NCBI GenBank assembly: GCA_032622095.1
Contig: CP136063.1
Span: forward strand, 182,137,956 to 182,201,955
Source: Siphonodentalium dalli
Lineage: Eukaryota > Mollusca > Scaphopoda > Gadilida > Siphonodentaliidae
Direction: 5' to 3'
DNA: 64,000 bases
Part shown: piece by piece, positions 48,710 to 59,659 of the stretch
How the letters are laid out: every line of letters begins with the position of its first letter
Numbering within the stretch: the first letter of the stretch is position 1
Translations under genes and position numbers: made by a program
Notes under the pieces: generated by a model
What the model was told of the DNA's origin: nothing
The model's database searches: none
What the model saw: the letters and a program-made list of their open reading frames with translations, nothing else

Positions 48710-49510
48710 CCTGTTAATTTAGCTATGATGTTGGTGGGACCTGCTAATTTAGCTATGTTGGTGGGTCCTGCTAATTTAGCTATGATGTTGGTGGGACCTG
48801 CTAATTTATCTATGTTGGTGGGTCCTGCAAATTTAGCTATGATGTTGGTGGGACCTACTAATTTAGTATGATGTTAGTGGGTCCTGCTAATTTAGCTATG
48901 TTGGTGGGTCCTGCTAATTTAGCTATGATGTTGGTGGGTCCTGCTAATTTAGCTATGATGTTGGTGGGTCCTGCTAATTTAGCTATGGTGTTGGTGGGTC
49001 CTGCTAATTTAGCTATGATGTTGGTGTGACCTGCTAATTTAGCTATGATGTTGGTGGGACATGCTATTTTAGCTATGATGTTTATGGGTCCTGCTAATTT
49101 AGCTGAGATGTTGGTGGGTCCTGCTAATTTAGCTATGATGTTGGTGGGACCTGCTAATTTAGCTATGCTGTTGGTGGGACAGGCTAATTTAGCTATGATG
49201 TTGGTGGGTCCTGCTAATTTAGCTATGATGTTGGTGGGTCCTGCTAATTTAGGTATGATGTTGGTGGGACCTGCTAATTTAGCTATGATGTTGGTATGGC
49301 ATCTAATTTAGCTATGATGTTGGTGGGTCCTGCTAATTTACCTATAATGTTGTTGGTCCTGCTATATAATTTAGCTATGTTTGTGTGGCCTGCTAATTTA
49401 GCTATGGTATTGGTGGGTCCTGCTAATATAGCTATGATGTGTGTGGGTCCTGCTAATTTAGCTATGGTATTGGTGGGCCATACTAATTTAGCTATGGTAT
49501 TTGTGGGCCA
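48710..49510 (+). repeat. 30-bp minisatellite
   Basis: About 27 units of GCTAATTTAGCTATGATGTT followed by GGTGGGTCCT, with some 27-bp variants lacking one ATG. Because 30 is a multiple of three, frames stay open for long stretches on both strands and spell decapeptide repeats (NLAMMLVGPA on plus, GPTNIIAKLA on minus). Indels near 48870, 49030, 49300 and 49365 shift the frame, and no gene flanks it. Confidence 0.95.
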
Positions 49511-50221
49511 AAGTAATGCTTTTAATAAAAAAATTCGCGGCCTTTGCAGCGGTTCGATGAAAAACCAGTAGCTGCATGAAACATTTACGGGGCGTATACC
49601 GGTATATGTTCTTTCTATTTTAATAATGACTGCTGTGTTTTCTGAAATACGAGCGAAAGAGCCAACTTGATTGTTATCGATTTGCAACAACCAAGCAACC
49701 AAGTCCATGATTATTGTATACAGATAGTGGCTTTTTTCGAATCGTTGGAATTAGACGAAGACCTCTAAAATAACAATTTATGAAAATAACGGGGCTTTGT
49801 CTTAACAGTGTCATTTTGCCTCACCAGCATCATAGCTGAATCAGCTAGACCACCAACAGCATAGCAAATTAGCAGGAAACTTAACCAAGAGTCATCTCCG
49901 AAAGGTGTATAATTGTTAATTTCGGTGGTGGTATAGGCGCGCTGTTTGTGTGGTGCACACATACGCCTCTATAACCTCTCTCCATTCCTAACATGTCTGT
50001 GGAATGGCTTCAACATATATACGGAATCCATAAAGGATTGCAGGAACAAATCAATTAGTGGGATAATGGAAGATATATAAACATGAACACGGTACACAAT
50101 GGAAATGTTAGGTTTTAGAGATTCGGCTTATTTCGACAGCGGTGTGTGTAGATAGACCATAGGTTGACTAACATGCCATGAAGAACTGGAGGCCAATAAT
50201 ATGATTGAATACATCTTACAA
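49511..50221. other. no gene recognised
   Basis: Nothing recognised after the minisatellite except low-complexity AT tracts. Confidence 0.45.
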
Positions 50222-50475
50222 TCTTGCTTCTGCATGTATAGCAGAAAGACTGAAAAAGTACTGCCCCAAATCATCGATAATGATTAGACCGGATTCTTAG
50301 CTGGGCGTCACATCGTGCAGAACTATTAACATCGTGAGACAGAATGTTAATATAAATGGTATAAATCTCGGCAGCTCAGAATATATATAAGATCACACAA
50401 TACGCGGACGATATGTACAACGCTTATTCTCGACGGCTCAGATATTCTATATACACTTGATGTTTTGCCCGTATA
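50222..50475 (+). pseudogene. L1-like reverse transcriptase remnant
   Basis: Across frames one can read ASACIAERLKKVLPQIIDND followed by QTGFLAGRHIVQN, the classic L1-clade RT block before the catalytic region. Then KITQYADD near 50393 is followed, in another frame, by LILDGSDI. The usual 100 or more residues between these blocks are missing, so this is a deleted, frameshifted copy. It belongs to a different LINE clade from the fragment at 45.4 kb. Confidence 0.75.
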
Positions 50476-50598
50476 TCGGGTTAAACAAATAATTCAGAGA
50501 AGTATCAGGCAGCGTCCATGGGTGTGGCCCCACAAACGATAGACGATGCCTTAAGTATCGAAGTAACTGAACAGGCGCCGATTTTTAGAAGCTGCATT

Positions 50599-50755
50599 GG
50601 TTTTTAAGACAGTGCATTTTTGGGAGGATTCGGTGGGAATCGAACCCCGGCCCCTGACTGCGAGCGCGCCTTACGACTCAAAGTCCGACGTCAATACCAC
50701 ACGGCCACCGAAGCGACACAATGATCGCCCAAAAATTTGCACTGTCTCAAAAACC
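50599..50755. mobile_element. inverted-repeat element enclosing a tRNA-like module
   Basis: GGTTTTTAAGACAGTGCATT on the left pairs with TTTGCACTGTCTCAAAAACC on the right (about 30-bp arms including the TTTTTGGG run). Between them lies the tRNA-like segment. Confidence 0.7.
50627..50714 (-). tRNA. tRNA-like pseudogene or SINE head (type II, Leu/Ser-like)
   Basis: On the minus strand an acceptor-like GCTTCGG (50714-50708) pairs, apart from one mismatch, with CCGAATC at 50633-50627. An A-box TGGCCGTGTGGT lies at 50707-50696 and a B-box GGTTCGATTCC at 50646-50636. The 88-base length implies a long variable arm, as in Leu and Ser tRNAs. The anticodon stem and T stem have mismatches, and the loop (CTTTGAG) would give TTG. 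It is thus more likely a pseudo-tRNA or tRNA-derived module than a working gene. Confidence 0.55.
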
Positions 50756-50759
50756 CATA

Positions 50760-52496
50760 TAAAATATTTGAAATTTGTACAGGATGAGCGGTGATTGTTG
50801 AAAAATCATTATAACAGTTTTAGTTCTCCATGTTCTGCTTAATGATGATGTTTTTATAGATTTATATATTTTTCACATTTAATCGATGCGAGTGCATTGG
50901 GTCCCTTTAAAAAAAAGAAACCGCGAATAACAAAAAAACCCAAAACGCCAAAGACGCTTTTCTCACGCGGCACATGACACGTCTTTGTCTCGGTTGTCTG
51001 TGTTACGATGGGAACATACACTTTCTCATATTACATACGTGTATTCCCGTTCACTCCGATGTCGGCGACACCCTAGGGGTCGGTGGTGACACTGAGCTGA
51101 ACATTAGTAGATTTTGTTCATCATTGAATGCTTATCACATTCGTGGTTCATATAACTGAATGCAGAAAGAACTTATAAATCAATAATATATAGCATTTAA
51201 TTATAGCGCTTCATCATTGGTGCAGCTCGAAGCGTCCTTCTCTGGAGACCAGATACCTATGCAACGGAAGCGAACAAACAAAACGCAACGCATTACCACT
51301 CACACCAGAGACCAAATAACGGCGAGTCTACGTCAACGAGCAAGCACAGCTTATTAGTCTACTCATTGGAGACCAAGTCTCACGTTATCCGGTTTATCAA
51401 CTGGAACTTGTCACAATATATTAGTCAAAAGAGTGACATATGCCGCGTGCAGTGGCGTATAATGAGCGGTAATTGAATACAAACCGTATTACAATTCTCA
51501 TAGGGCGGGCAAACGCACATCTTTCAGGGACGAGGCGAACTACTCTCGTATGACCTGTATAATAGACGCATCAGGAAATATCTCCGTGGCCCCTATATAG
51601 TGGGGGGGGGCTGTATGGAAGGCCAAGTTCTTATTTATTAATAATTGCATTTAAGTGCAATTCAATTGCCCTGACACACAATCAATTGTGCTGAGGCACA
51701 ATTCAGTCGCGCTGAAAGTGCTGAACCGCAATCAATGGCACTGAAGCGAAATTGAATTAATTGTACTCACGCATGATCCAATTTCCGCTAAAAACTAATG
51801 AGTTGCAGCGGAATTTGCGACCAAAATGTTCAAAAGAATCAAAAGTTGTAAAAGCAAGTGATGCAATCCCAAACACTTGCATTTTCAAGCACGATATGTC
51901 CGATATGGTGGCAACAAGTTACTCCATTGTGCGTTTTCATCGGTACACTGTCATGTGTGTCCTCCAACCATTCTGCGAAAAGTGACAAACCATGCATCGA
52001 AAAATGCTACGAAGAGTTCTTTGCGCAAACTTTTTGTCCTAGTTTCCTACGGCCACTGTAAGTAGACACAATTGGAATTAAAGAGACACGCTGCAGATAC
52101 GAGACTGTATTCATAATTTGACACGTTTATACAAAACAAAATCTGGTTTATGAGATTTATACATGTTATATAGCCACTACTATTTTAGGGGCTACAAATT
52201 TCATGGCGACATATAAATCACTTCTAATTTTGAGATTTTCGAGTGGCATAGAAAATGCACTCTAATCTCACTGGGAGCGGTTCCATCACTAACATATAAT
52301 TATAGTGTCACAGTCCTCAGCGACCATTTATACTGTTACAATGTATGGTCTATCTATCACGATCTGTCTGTGGCACACGATTAGATAGCGGAAGATTAAT
52401 CGGGATTCACGATCAGATAGAGACTGATATTCAAACGGAACAATAGGTGACATGACACGCGAGGTTAGGATTACATTTCAAAATTAGTATCCTGGG
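50760..52496. other. no gene recognised
   Basis: No protein-like frame. 51640-51760 has a repeated CAATTG/GCACTGA-type word. A run of nine G lies at 51602-51610. Confidence 0.45.
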
Positions 52497-52905
52497 TTAA
52501 CCCTTTAGGCCTTTACCCAACAGAAGGGCCCTGTGCCAATGCATTCTCTTATATATGCGAGTCGACCATAGGTCGCCTCGCATATATAAGAGAATGCATT
52601 GGCTTAACACATTAAAAATTATAAAATTGTTAAAGAATGTAAGAAAAAATGGTAAAAAGTGTTAAAAAAAGATTTTTTTTTAGGCCAATGCATTCTCTTA
52701 TATATGCGAGGCGACCTATGGTCGACTCGCATATATAAGAGAATGCATTGGCACAGGGCATAACTGTAACTATCACAATGTGGTCAAGGAGCCGGTTCCA
52801 ATGATATCCATATGTGTATGGTTCTATTGAGACAGACCGAAGATATTTTAGGCTGTTGAAGCTTTATTTGGCCGGTTGTGGCCGGTTTGTTGGGTAAAGG
52901 GTTAA
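52497..52905. mobile_element. double-hairpin TTAA MITE, family A copy 2
   Basis: TTAA at both ends. The sequence is nearly identical to 21726-22123 across both palindromes and the TTAAAAATTATAAAATTGTT spacer. The left end carries a small extra CCCTTTAGG before CCTTTACCCAACA. Such high identity between copies 31 kb apart indicates recent movement. Confidence 0.9.
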
Positions 52906-53579
52906 TCGGAAGGGTGATCTGACTCTATATAGAGTAGTATAGTATATAAAAAACACCACAATTGATCAACTTTGAACAGCTGTTTAAAACACTTCTTCAA
53001 ACATCTCGGGTACCACGTGTTATTGCGATTTAATATCACTCGCTATATATAATCGTGAATCCATATTAAATATATTTCGCTATCCGATCTTTTGCGTATT
53101 GGCTGAACATGTATATACAAACCTTATCAAACCTTATATAATAAAGCATTGAGTCAACAATTATCTATGGCTTGCATCACGTCCGCACAACTGTCCACCA
53201 TGACATCGCCAGACAACCAATCACGACATGAAGTGGGTGAATCTCTTCCCCGACTCTTTCTGATTGATGTGTGTTTATGGCGATGAACATGGATGTATTG
53301 TAGCTTAAAGATGGTCCATAATGATCGTCAATCATGCAAATGACTGTAAAAAGGATTTCGGTCCGTTGACCTAATTATTCACAGCCAGCGTAAAAGCTAA
53401 ACCATGTCATTTTAGTGGAAAATTGGCGACAATGTCCCGTGGGCATTCCTGTGTTTAATCTGATAAATGGTAAAGTTACAGTGTGCCTCTTGCCAGTATT
53501 AACAGATCAGGTCCCAAATAGACTTAACCCTTTGAACCCTGGCGCCCCACAGTGATAGACACCCTGACCCGGGACTCCC

Positions 53580-54330
53580 AGTGGTATGTCCGCTTAAATT
53601 AGATAGTTTCTAGTAGCATGGTGTTGATTATGTTGAAATTGCGACACCGGTCTGAAACTTTACAGGTTTGTCCCCCATGGATCAGCGATCATTATAAGAT
53701 CGCGAGACTTTGCCTCGCGGCAACTCCTTGGTAACGGTTGCTAGGCAACTACCCGGAATTGACTGGAAAATGTAAATATAGCTTATAGCGTCGTAATTCA
53801 ACCTCAGTGATTGCGTTTTTTGATGCAGGTACTACCCTAACGTGAAATTTGAGATATACCCGACCAGAATAGTGAACCAAATATCCCATTTAAGGGTAGC
53901 AACGGTTGCTAAGCAAATACCACAACTGATCGAATGACACAATTGCACTAACCATTCAGTGGTATGTTTTGCCTTAATTTAGACAGTGTCTAGTCGCATG
54001 GTGTTGGTTATGTTGAAAGGGGACACCTACCTGAAACTGTGCAGGCATGATATATGCATGCACGGACCACTGATCATTGTAAGATCGGGAGACTTTGCCA
54101 CCCGATCTCGCCTTAGAAACGGTTACTAGGCAACTACCCGAAATTTGCAGGATAAACGAATTCTAGCTTATAACGTTGTAATTATACATCAGCGAATTGC
54201 GTTTCGCGCATGGTCAGGTATATCCTAATGTGAAATTAAGATATACCTGACCATGCGCGAGTAAGTCAACTTGATATGCGATAGACTTTTTGCTGCATGT
54301 GGCACAACAGAGACTGATATTACAGAGACC
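53580..54330 (+). repeat. 379-bp diverged tandem duplication in element arm
   Basis: CAGTGGTATGT, CGCATGGTGTTG, GATCATT(A/G)TAAGATCG and AACGG TTGCTAGGCAACTACC-type blocks recur at a spacing of about 379 bp (first at 53579, second at 53958). Confidence 0.8.
54205..54259. repeat. perfect 20-bp-stem hairpin
   Basis: CGCGCATGGTCAGGTATATC and its exact complement are separated by 15 bases. It lies at the end of the second 379-bp unit. Confidence 0.9.
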
Positions 54331-54646
54331 AGAAACAACGTAATTTCCCGTAACATATCGTGGCCCCATTGTTCAAGTAAGCTGTCTAGATTGTGTCTAC
54401 TATACTAACATGTGAAACATGCAACAAAATGTCATATATAGCGCCACATTTAACTTAAACGCATTTTTTAAAATGAATTATAGTCTGCGCCCATGCGCAT
54501 ATTTTCCTAGCCATTTCTAGCGGGCAGCCAATCCATATAGACACCTTTGCCAGCGCTGACTTCGATAGGCCAATTTAAATATATATATTAGTGGGTATGT
54601 CGTGTATAAGTACGTTATAAACCATTTATTTGTCATTGCGCTAGTC

Positions 54647-54869
54647 TGCGCATGCGCGAATAAATCAACTTCATATGCGATAGACCCTTCCCCATATGTA
54701 GCAGAACACTGGTTAATACACGAGGGTAATTTAAACTGAAATTGTGTGTCTAAATTACGTCTGTTCTGTACACACACGGGGAACACGAAATTATATGCCG
54801 TAAATATAGCGGCATAGTTCGCTTAAAATATCGTATGTTTTTGTAGATTATATGCTATGCGCATGCGCA
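54647..54869. promoter_or_regulatory. two NRF1-type palindromes
   Basis: TGCGCATGCGC at 54647-54657 and TGCGCATGCGCA at 54858-54869 match the NRF1 consensus on both strands. They lie upstream of the candidate promoter at 55325. Confidence 0.45.
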
Positions 54870-55324
54870 TATGAGTCATTATCAATTTTGGCGCATATTC
54901 TTGTCCTTTGACACTGGCGTCTTTCAGACAAGATATATGCTGGCAAATTATAATTTTATATATGGCCCGCAATGCGTTCTATAAAATACACACCGTATAC
55001 ATGTCGTGTAGCGGGATATTAACCCCCTACCCGTTAGCTTTATAGCTGAATTTCCACTAAAACTCATGTCCCAATTTCAAAATATCGAGTTCGCTCGTCT
55101 GTCTATGGACATTATTCACAATAATTATGAAAACTGTCATGCGTAGTTGAATAATGGTCATTACTCTAAATGAAAATTAACTGTAGACTACCAATGTCCG
55201 AGATTTCCACATATTTTTTGCTCGTTACATCTTGTCCCTCAACTCGATGTATCTACTGTAACGAAGATGCATACTAGCAAAATAATAGGACCTCCCTATC
55301 AGTGTCAATGCCGTCAATTCGTTT

Positions 55325-55408
55325 TATAAGAGTGAGAGCACGTGGCATGATCGAAAGTGGACGCCGATTTGGAATACGAAGATACAGCGGAGGAAAAATT
55401 AGCATCAG
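55325..55408 (+). promoter_or_regulatory. candidate promoter and 5' exon of the element-borne gene
   Basis: TATAAG at 55325, an E-box CACGTG at 55339 and a strong donor CATCAG/GTAGGT at 55408/55409 would give a short non-coding first exon. A matching acceptor (TTGCTTTCAG) ends at 56737, two bases before an ATG. The model is inference from signals only. Confidence 0.4.
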
Positions 55409-55620
55409 GTAGGTGCACCCATAACCGTATATTTAAAAAGCGTCTGAAATGTAACGCAAATTTAATCGATATGACCAGCTAGCTCAGTATCGCTAATTCA
55501 TTTTCATAGATATGTTAGTGAGTCATTTCGATTGCCACATTATCTCCCCGCTGAAGGGAGACATCATTGAGATATTTCGTGTTTGATAGTCAATACATAT
55601 CTCCTGTAACGGTCTACTCC

Positions 55621-56571
55621 TGTTACGAAGAAAATCATTACAGGAAATACCAGTTTTGTTACTGGAGATAGAAATATCACCTTGAGATTAGTCTATGTAT
55701 AATATGTGTCAAAATATTATGTGGATTTATTATGTAAACTGTCAGGTGACTCATTAGAAGTGTATTTAGCCAAACAGTTATGTGTTTAAGATAAACCATT
55801 TGCTGGGACTTTGTCGCAATGTTAAAGCATGTTACGGGAGATACTATAATTGTTACGGGAGAAAGCAGTTTTGACCAACAACGTAGCGAATTTTGAATAA
55901 AGTCGACTTTTAGCCACTTTGTCGCATTCCTGCTATCATTGTGATGTGAAAAACATCATATAATAATAAACGCGACCTCTTCTATATTTGAGTCGCTTCA
56001 AATTGTGATTTCGTTACACGAAATACACTGCGAGTAACACGATATACGACATGTGTTACATGAATTCTACTTTTGTAGTAATAGCAAGCAATCGTGTGTT
56101 ATTTTGTTTGACGTTTATTTACTGTGTTTAGGTATGTTATAATTACATGAGTAGCGTGAAAATATTTGAAAATACCGAAATTACATGCCAATGATACTGT
56201 TATCTGCACAAATAACCAAATAGGCGTTACAGGAAATACGATTAGCTGTCATTATTTTAATTTCGGTGTAAGGGGAAAGGATTACCAAATGGTGTGCTAT
56301 GGTGAGTAAGCATCGATGCGTTCCTTATATAGTTCCTTTTAAATTCATGATCAGATCGCGTGGTCGTTACATTAAATACACAACACGCTACAGGAAAGAC
56401 CAGAGTGTTTCTGAATGGTTATTTTGGTGGGGTAATTCAAATTCGCTCGCCAAAATAGCAATAATAAAAGGGTCGAATTATTGGTATAATACTTTGTTTT
56501 GGTGAGTTATAATGGAAACCAAACTAAGGCGCACTCATGCATACATACTTGATTAGACGTTACACGATATA
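55621..56571 (+). repeat. dispersed GTTAC-x2-GA-x-ATA motif cluster
   Basis: The 13-bp word occurs at 55637 (ATTAC variant), 55658, 55831, 55852, 56013, 56226 and 56559 with only the variable positions changing. It recurs in the right arm at 61298 (same strand) and 60358 (inverted, exact). Looser versions occur near 55621 and 56390. Confidence 0.7.
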
Positions 56572-56869
56572 CATGTCAAGATGCCATTGATTTACAACTC
56601 GACAAATTCCGGAAGTCGCATGTGTCCGTGCTCACGAGTAAATATACATTCATATGTGTACATATCGTTTTTGAACAAGCACGCTTAATACATATATGGT
56701 ATTCGTATATTAGTAACGTCGTCCTGATTGCTTTCAGATATGGCTATGTCAAATGCTGAGAGACAGGACATTCAGAGCGAATAGAAATAAGGATCCTGAA
56801 CGGCGACGCTCTTATTTGAACAAACAGAAAGCAAAGTATAAAGAAGACAAGAGATGGACTGTCGCCCGG

Positions 56870-57525
56870 TGCATACCCCCTTGTGGAATACCGACTAGTG
56901 TGGGCATATCTATAACTTATGAGTGCTATACTCAGACCGATGGACCCAAAAATCAGCATTTTCATATAAACAAAGATGAATAACTATAGAACAAAAACAA
57001 AAAAACAAAACAGTTGAATATGCCATTAAATGTCCTCATAGTGGTGAACAACCATACAAATTTTCATTGAGATCCGAGCATTACTGTTCAAGTTATTACC
57101 TGAACAGACATCGGATGGACCAAACAACCACCATTTCCAGATACACAAAGATGAATAACTCTAGAATGGAAAATCCGAACAAAACGATGCAACCCTCTAT
57201 TGAATGCCCTCATAGTAGTGAACATCCAAACCAAATATCATTGAGATCCCAGCACAACTGTTGAAGTTACGACATGAACAAACACCAGACGGACCAAAAG
57301 CCAACATTTCCAGACAAACAAAGATGATTAACTCTAGAATGGAAAATCAGAACAAAACGATGGAACCCACTATTTAATATCCTCATATTAGTGAACATCC
57401 ATACCTAATTTCATTGAGATCCGGGCACTACTGTTCAAGTTATGACATGAACAGACATCGGACGGACGCACAGACGGACAGGTGCAAAACAGTATACCCC
57501 CCCCCTTTTTTTTAAAGGGGGTATA
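56870..57525 (+). mobile_element. insertion with CATACCCCC/GGGGGTATA ends
   Basis: CATACCCCCTT near 56872 and AAAGGGGGTATAATA near 57514-57528 look like inverted ends. Between them, three diverged ~190-bp units repeat TTCATTGAGATCC(G/C)(A/G)GCA, GAACAGACATCGGA and ACAAAGATGA(A/T)TAACTCTAG. It interrupts the basic N-terminal module of the surrounding gene. Confidence 0.6.
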
Positions 57526-58249
57526 ATAAGGAACTGGGAAAAAAGAAATGCAAGAAAGATATGACATCGCGAGAACTGACGAAAACAATGGAAAGAAAAA
57601 CAGAGAAAACAAAGAGAAAAACTAAAGAAAATAAAGTAGATTATAGCATGTACACCACCAGCTTCGCCACTGCAAAATCACGAAGAATTTCCGGGCCCAT
57701 CCAGACAGGAAAGAGAGAGCAGCAAGCAAATAATTCGCGAACGATCAAAATGTTATCGGGATAAAGTTCTGTATGAGAGTCCCAATATCGTTTTGCCTGT
57801 TATTAGAACTAGAAGGAATGTTAAGAAAAGTGTATTGGGTGGTTGTGACAAGAAAGTGGGTCAGGGTGCGCAATCAGGTAGAGAGGTCGGAAAATGCGAT
57901 GTGTTAGTTGGGAGTGTAGAGGAATCTGGGGCGATTGCCAATGATGGTTTGAAAGTTGGGTCGGTGGGCAGAAAGGTTGAGGGTGTTTTGACTAGGCGTG
58001 GTAGGCAAGCAAGTCGAGGTGTGCGATCAGACAGAGAGGTCGGCGACGGATTAGTTGGGAGTGGAGAGGAACATGGGGCGATTGTCGATGACGGTTTGAA
58101 AGTTGGGTCTGTAGGGAGAAAGGTTGAGGGTGTTTCGACTAGGCGTGGTATGAAAGCAAGTCGAGGTGCGCGCTCAGACAGAGAGGTTAGCGTCGGATTA
58201 GTTGGGATTGGAGAGGATTCTGAGTTGATTGAAAAGAGTGAGCCAGATG

Positions 58250-58990
58250 TTGATGAATGTGATGGGGAGAAGCTTGTTGAGGGTTTAGACGGGAGGTGTC
58301 CGGATAATGTACTAGCGAGTGAACAGTAGAGTAAGCCAGTTGATGAAAATGACATGGATATCGAGGGCGTGGACGATATGTGTCCGGAGATTGTACTAGA
58401 GAATTAACAGGGTAAGACATATGTTGATGAATGTGACATGGAGATGGTGATCGAGGGTGTGAACGAGAGGTGTCAGGAGAAAGTATCGGAGAGTGAACAG
58501 CAGAGTAATACAGCCGATGAATGTGATGGAGAGAAGCAGGTTGAAGGTTCAGACGGGCTGTTTCAGGGGAAAGTACAGGATAGTGAACAGCAGAGTAAGA
58601 CAGTTGATGAATGTGCTGAGTGAGAGAAACGGGTTGACGGTTTAGACGGGATGTGTCAGGAGAATGTACTGGAGAGTGAACAGCAGAGTAAGATAGTTGT
58701 TGATGAATGTGGAATGCATATGTTGATCGAGTGTGTGCATTCGATGTGTCCGGAGAGTGTAGCCGAGAGCGAAGAGACAAGTAAGATAGTAAGATGTGTA
58801 AGGTGAATGCATTGGAGAGTGAACAGCAGAGTAAGACAGCTGATGAATGTGATGGAGAGAAGCAGGTTGAAGGTTTAGACGGGATGTGTCAGGAGAAAGT
58901 ACCGGATAGTGAACAGCAGAGTAAAACAGTTGCCAATGAATCTGATGGGGAGAAGCTGGTTGATGGTTCAGACAAGACGTGTGATGGTGT
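58250..58990 (+). repeat. ~90-bp coding repeats
   Basis: GATGAATGTGATGGAGAGAA-type units recur at about 88-93 bp steps (58251, 58339, 58425, 58516, 58606, 58699, 58842, 58934). Each encodes a variant of DECDGEKQVEGLDGMCQEKV followed by SEQQSKT. Further upstream a 147-bp unit (DGLKVGSVGRKVEG…) occurs twice, at 57943 and 58090. Confidence 0.85.
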
Positions 58991-59651
58991 TTGGTTGAAT
59001 GTGCCAAGTTCGGTTGAGTGTATTGATAAATATGTTATTGTTAAATACCAGCGGAAAATATACCCTGGATATGTCCAGAATGTCTCGGGTGATGAGTTGC
59101 TTATAAAATGTATGAAGCGTATAGGTCCAAAGAAGGCAAATTGCTTTACATGGCCAAATGGCTGCACAGATATTTCGTGGTACTGTCATAACGAGATTTT
59201 GGCAGTTATTCCTGAGCCAAAGATAATTACAGGGAGAGGTTCGCACTTTAAAGTGTGCATGTCAATATGGAATAAATTACAGAGTAATATCGGACATTAA
59301 GAAAGGCTATTGGCCGAGTATGTAATTTCCCCGTATATATTCGCTGTTTTGCAGTATGCTAATGAGTTGGAAATGTCAGCGGTATATTATACATATATCG
59401 TTACGGTAACGTGCATGTATGATATTAGTTGGAAAATATCAACACGTGTGGTTTAGTTATTTGTTTCCGTTAAACATATTTTAAATTACAATTTATGTTT
59501 TCTTGTTAATAGACGGGTTCTGTCACACGTATTTGTATAGTATTGTGTATAGTATTTATATAGTGGTGCATGATGAAGGGAATTTAAAGCCACCCGACTG
59601 CTGTCACGAACGCAAGTGTAACGACAGCATGATTAAATTTGCATCACTCAA

Positions 59652-59657
59652 AATAAA
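59652..59657 (+). terminator. candidate poly(A) signal
   Basis: AATAAA about 350 bases past the stop codon at 59298 is the first clear signal downstream of the broken gene. Another AATAAA lies near 60175. Confidence 0.35.
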
Positions 59658-59659
59658 AT

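Larger units (their letters stand above)
56738..59300 (+). pseudogene. multi-domain gene of unknown function, frameshifted
   Basis: After an acceptor at 56737, ATG (56740) opens MAMSNAERQ. One frame over the text continues RTFRANRNKDPERRRSYLNK then QKAKYKEDKR. After an inserted repeat it resumes at 57543 with KKCKKDMTSRELTKTMERK. After another shift come FPGPSRQERES and RERSKCYRDKVL, then a basic repeat region, then about seven 30-residue acidic repeats. The C-terminal domain (58989-59237) has KYVIVKYQRKIYPGYV, CFTWPNG and ILAVIPEP. This layout is familiar from expanded uncharacterised families in marine invertebrates and fish. Stops at 58327, 58405 and 58621 and at least four frameshifts mark it as dead or badly assembled. 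Function unknown. Confidence 0.6.

Noticed and set aside
48710-49510. CRISPR-like array
   Set aside because: Units are contiguous with no unique spacers, and the context is animal nuclear DNA.
49283-49708. 141-codon minus-strand frame with NTIAKLAGPT repeats
   Set aside because: It is the complement of the 30-bp minisatellite and has no unique domain outside it.
58187-58780. 197-codon minus-strand frame rich in His, Ser and Pro
   Set aside because: It is the antisense shadow of the plus-strand 90-bp coding repeats, which carry recognisable domains at their 3' end.
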